The notes below the pieces were generated by a model. It saw only the letters and a list, made by a program, of their open reading frames with translations, made no database searches and was not told where the DNA came from. 50,345 nucleotides of DNA from Clostridia bacterium (GTDB lineage: Bacteria; Bacillota; Clostridia; Oscillospirales; CAG-272), in the NCBI GenBank assembly GCA_017517035.1, contig JAFXAN010000119.1, positions 1 to 50,345 on the forward strand, read 5' to 3'. The first letter of the stretch is position 1, and each line of letters starts with the position of its first letter. Both the position numbers and the translations under genes were made by a program. This document shows positions 49,201-50,345 of this stretch, in pieces.

Positions 49201-49428
49201 TTAAATTGCATATTGTTCATCAAGGAACTTGGCAAATAAGTCTTTTTTGATAAGTGTCTTTGTACCATTCTTCAAAATAAACCTTTCTGTCGGGTGCTCT
49301 TCTACAATTTTTCGCATTTTATTTTCTCCTATACAAAAATAAGCACAAGCTTGTTCGATTGTAAGATTGTACTGACGCCAAAAATCAATCTGCGGCACAG
49401 CCATACTCATAGTAAATTCATTCATCAT
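49201..49428 (-). CDS. xis: Excisionase, Tn916 Xis-like
   Basis: A 75-residue small winged-helix DNA-binding protein: IDFWRQYNLTIEQACAYFCI then GENKMRKIVEEH and a C-terminal KTLIKKDLFAKFLDEQYAI. This parallels Tn916 Xis (IPIWERYTLTIEEASKYF...). It helps Int bend the attachment sites for excision. Start ATG 49428 (AAGGAGGAG upstream). 33 bases before the integrase, as in Tn916-family elements. Confidence 0.88.
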   Translation of the reverse strand: MMNEFTMSMAVPQIDFWRQYNLTIEQACAYFCIGENKMRKIVEEHPTERFILKNGTKTLIKKDLFAKFLDEQYAI

Positions 49429-49440
49429 TGTAACTCCTCC

Positions 49441-49704
49441 TTAAGCAACATACATATCTTCTACGTTAATCTCTTCAACGTATTTATCAAACAAAAGACC
49501 GGCGTATTTTACCATCATTGTTTTGAAATACCCTATGTCCACTAATTTGAGCACATAGGACAAACGATAATTACGTCCCAATATGCTCACATCAGATTTA
49601 CTATCCAGATAATCATCTATGTGTTGTTCAGCATATTCATATACCGCCTTTGCAACATTGTCGTAATTGTTATATGCTTTTCCATTGAAAATGTATTTTG
49701 TCAT
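49441..49704 (-). CDS. Hypothetical protein of the mobile element
   Basis: An 87-residue soluble protein; the ribosome site GGAG precedes ATG 49704. It ends 12 bases before the xis start and seems part of the same cassette. Mostly helical by composition, with YDNVAKAVYEYAEQHIDDYL and KYAGLLFDKYVEEI segments. I do not recognise a family. Confidence 0.6.
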   Translation of the reverse strand: MTKYIFNGKAYNNYDNVAKAVYEYAEQHIDDYLDSKSDVSILGRNYRLSYVLKLVDIGYFKTMMVKYAGLLFDKYVEEINVEDMYVA

Positions 49705-49767
49705 TATGTTTTCTCCATTTCTTTTAATAATTATTTTAAATTGTAATTATCAGTTTTTGTTCGTATA

Positions 49768-49998
49768 TCAATTTTCATCATATCGCTCGAAGAAATACTC
49801 AATGTATTCTTCGACATTTGCAGCGATAATGTCTTCTTCGGTTTTCCCGTAGCAATCAGCCAAAGAGAACATATGCATTTTGTCTCCATAAGCTTTGTTG
49901 ACAAGGTAAAAATCTTTTAAATCTCCGTTTCTCTCGACCTCTACTGTAAAATCACCGGGTAAAATATAAACTGTTACTCTTTTTTCAAACTTTTTCAT
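49768..49998 (-). CDS. Hypothetical protein of the mobile element
   Basis: A 76-residue soluble protein with AAGGAG before ATG 49998. N-terminal beta-hairpin-like VTVYILPGDFTVEVERNGD, acidic C terminus. Same direction as xis and int. No family recognised. Confidence 0.6.
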   Translation of the reverse strand: MKKFEKRVTVYILPGDFTVEVERNGDLKDFYLVNKAYGDKMHMFSLADCYGKTEEDIIAANVEEYIEYFFERYDEN

Positions 49999-50120
49999 TT
50001 GTTTTTCTCCTTATAATTTTTTTATTTAATCTCCAATTATGGATGTTAACTGTTTTAATTATGTTAGATAAAATTATTTCTAAGTTTTCTAATAGTCGTT
50101 TTTTAATATTGTTATTCTTG

Positions 50121-50152
50121 GGAGGGAGAAGAAGAAAATCATTTCTCCCTCC
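50121..50152. other. Perfect 10-bp hairpin in the gap between small element genes
   Basis: GGAGGGAGAA (50121-50130) pairs with TTCTCCCTCC (50143-50152), loop 12 bases. No T-run on the minus strand, so not a clear terminator. Nothing else is seen in 49999-50238 besides AT-rich sequence. Confidence 0.6.
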
Positions 50153-50238
50153 TTGTATATCAAGTATGAAACATTAAAAATCTAAAAGTGATTTTTGAAT
50201 GACGATTTTTTTCGTTTTTCTTTGATCTTTAGCTCGGT

Positions 50239-50345
50239 TTAATGAGCAAAGAAGTCTTCGTGAGCCTTTTCAAGCTTCTTTGCTTCTTCGATTATTGCTT
50301 CAATCATTCTGTCTGTATATGCACATTCGTTTCCGATGGCATTCA
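50239..50345 (-). CDS. Partial small protein, cut by the window edge
   Basis: Reading minus from the right edge, 35 full codons end in TAA at 50239. The peptide NAIGNECAYTDRMIEAIIEE (first 20 residues seen) continues with a Lys/Glu-rich helix and ends ...HEDFFAH. The codon just before ends in TG, so the ATG/GTG/TTG start may be at the edge, or the protein may extend further. Helical, acidic; unknown function. In the same direction as the other element genes. Confidence 0.45.
   Translation of the reverse strand, partial: NAIGNECAYTDRMIEAIIEEAKKLEKAHEDFFAH

Noticed and set aside
48909..49268. A 119-codon open frame overlapping the integrase N terminus
   Set aside because: It is in another frame from the Tn916-Int-like sequence, which accounts for this DNA better.
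1..50345. tRNA genes, including as integration target of the element
   Set aside because: I found no cloverleaf-like sequence with TTCGANNC-type arms, notably none in 47541-47890; a careful tRNA scan was not possible.

Overview
The window looks like a chromosomal segment from an anaerobic low-to-moderate-GC Firmicute of class Clostridia, most like gut Oscillospirales/Ruminococcaceae-type lineages. The evidence is sigma-A type promoters (TTGACA-17-TATAAT) everywhere, strong AGGAGG ribosome sites, the yajC/TIGR04086/SCIFF-maturase neighbourhood, the paired M16 peptidases next to coaD/rsmD/uvrC, and an abundance of glycoside hydrolases. No complete RNA gene is present. The first ~290 bases carry two consensus tandem promoters and a leader that point left, as expected for an rRNA operon lying just outside the window.

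Layout. 0.3-10 kb: carbohydrate island with an AraC regulator divergent from a GH29 alpha-L-fucosidase, a KDG kinase / SGNH hydrolase / KDPG aldolase-VOC operon divergent from a Gfo/Idh/MocA oxidoreductase, and a GH106-like glycosidase flanked by a duplicated 3' end of pepD. 10-18 kb: pepD, mreB, a LacI regulator, and a MarR-controlled pair of ABC exporters with a striking 43-bp operator palindrome over the promoter. 18-25 kb: housekeeping operon uvrC-rsmD-coaD-M16-M16-lgt-folD, preceded by HPr. 26-30 kb: rimM-trmD-polymerase/ligase-like membrane protein and two small DUF4330-like membrane proteins. 30-35 kb: yajC, a TIGR04086 membrane protein, an orphan ScfB N-terminal domain (radical SAM part and SCIFF peptide absent), a serine hydrolase and a GH92 alpha-mannosidase. 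35-38.5 kb: small membrane or secreted hypotheticals and a GNAT enzyme. 38.6-45 kb: two signal-transduction pairs, a BlaI repressor with a giant M56 (BlaR1-like) sensor carrying an ~860-residue ectodomain, and an ECF sigma/anti-sigma pair. 45-47.5 kb: a DnaQ-fold protein that appears to lack catalytic residues and a lipoprotein with 23 CxxC motifs. 47.6-50.3 kb: one end of an integrated mobile element (Tn916-type integrase and excisionase plus small genes), with phased short repeats beyond the integrase.

Seven non-coding elements with the same 12-bp terminal inverted repeat (AAACAGTAATTT) but different interiors are scattered through the intergenic gaps. They are the most pervasive unexplained structure here. 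The other leading candidates for second looks are the orphan SCIFF-maturase domain, the integrase whose reading frame appears to start at an ATT codon, the 11-bp-phased TGGTAAA repeats, the poly-CxxC lipoprotein and the M56 sensor with a propeller-like ectodomain.
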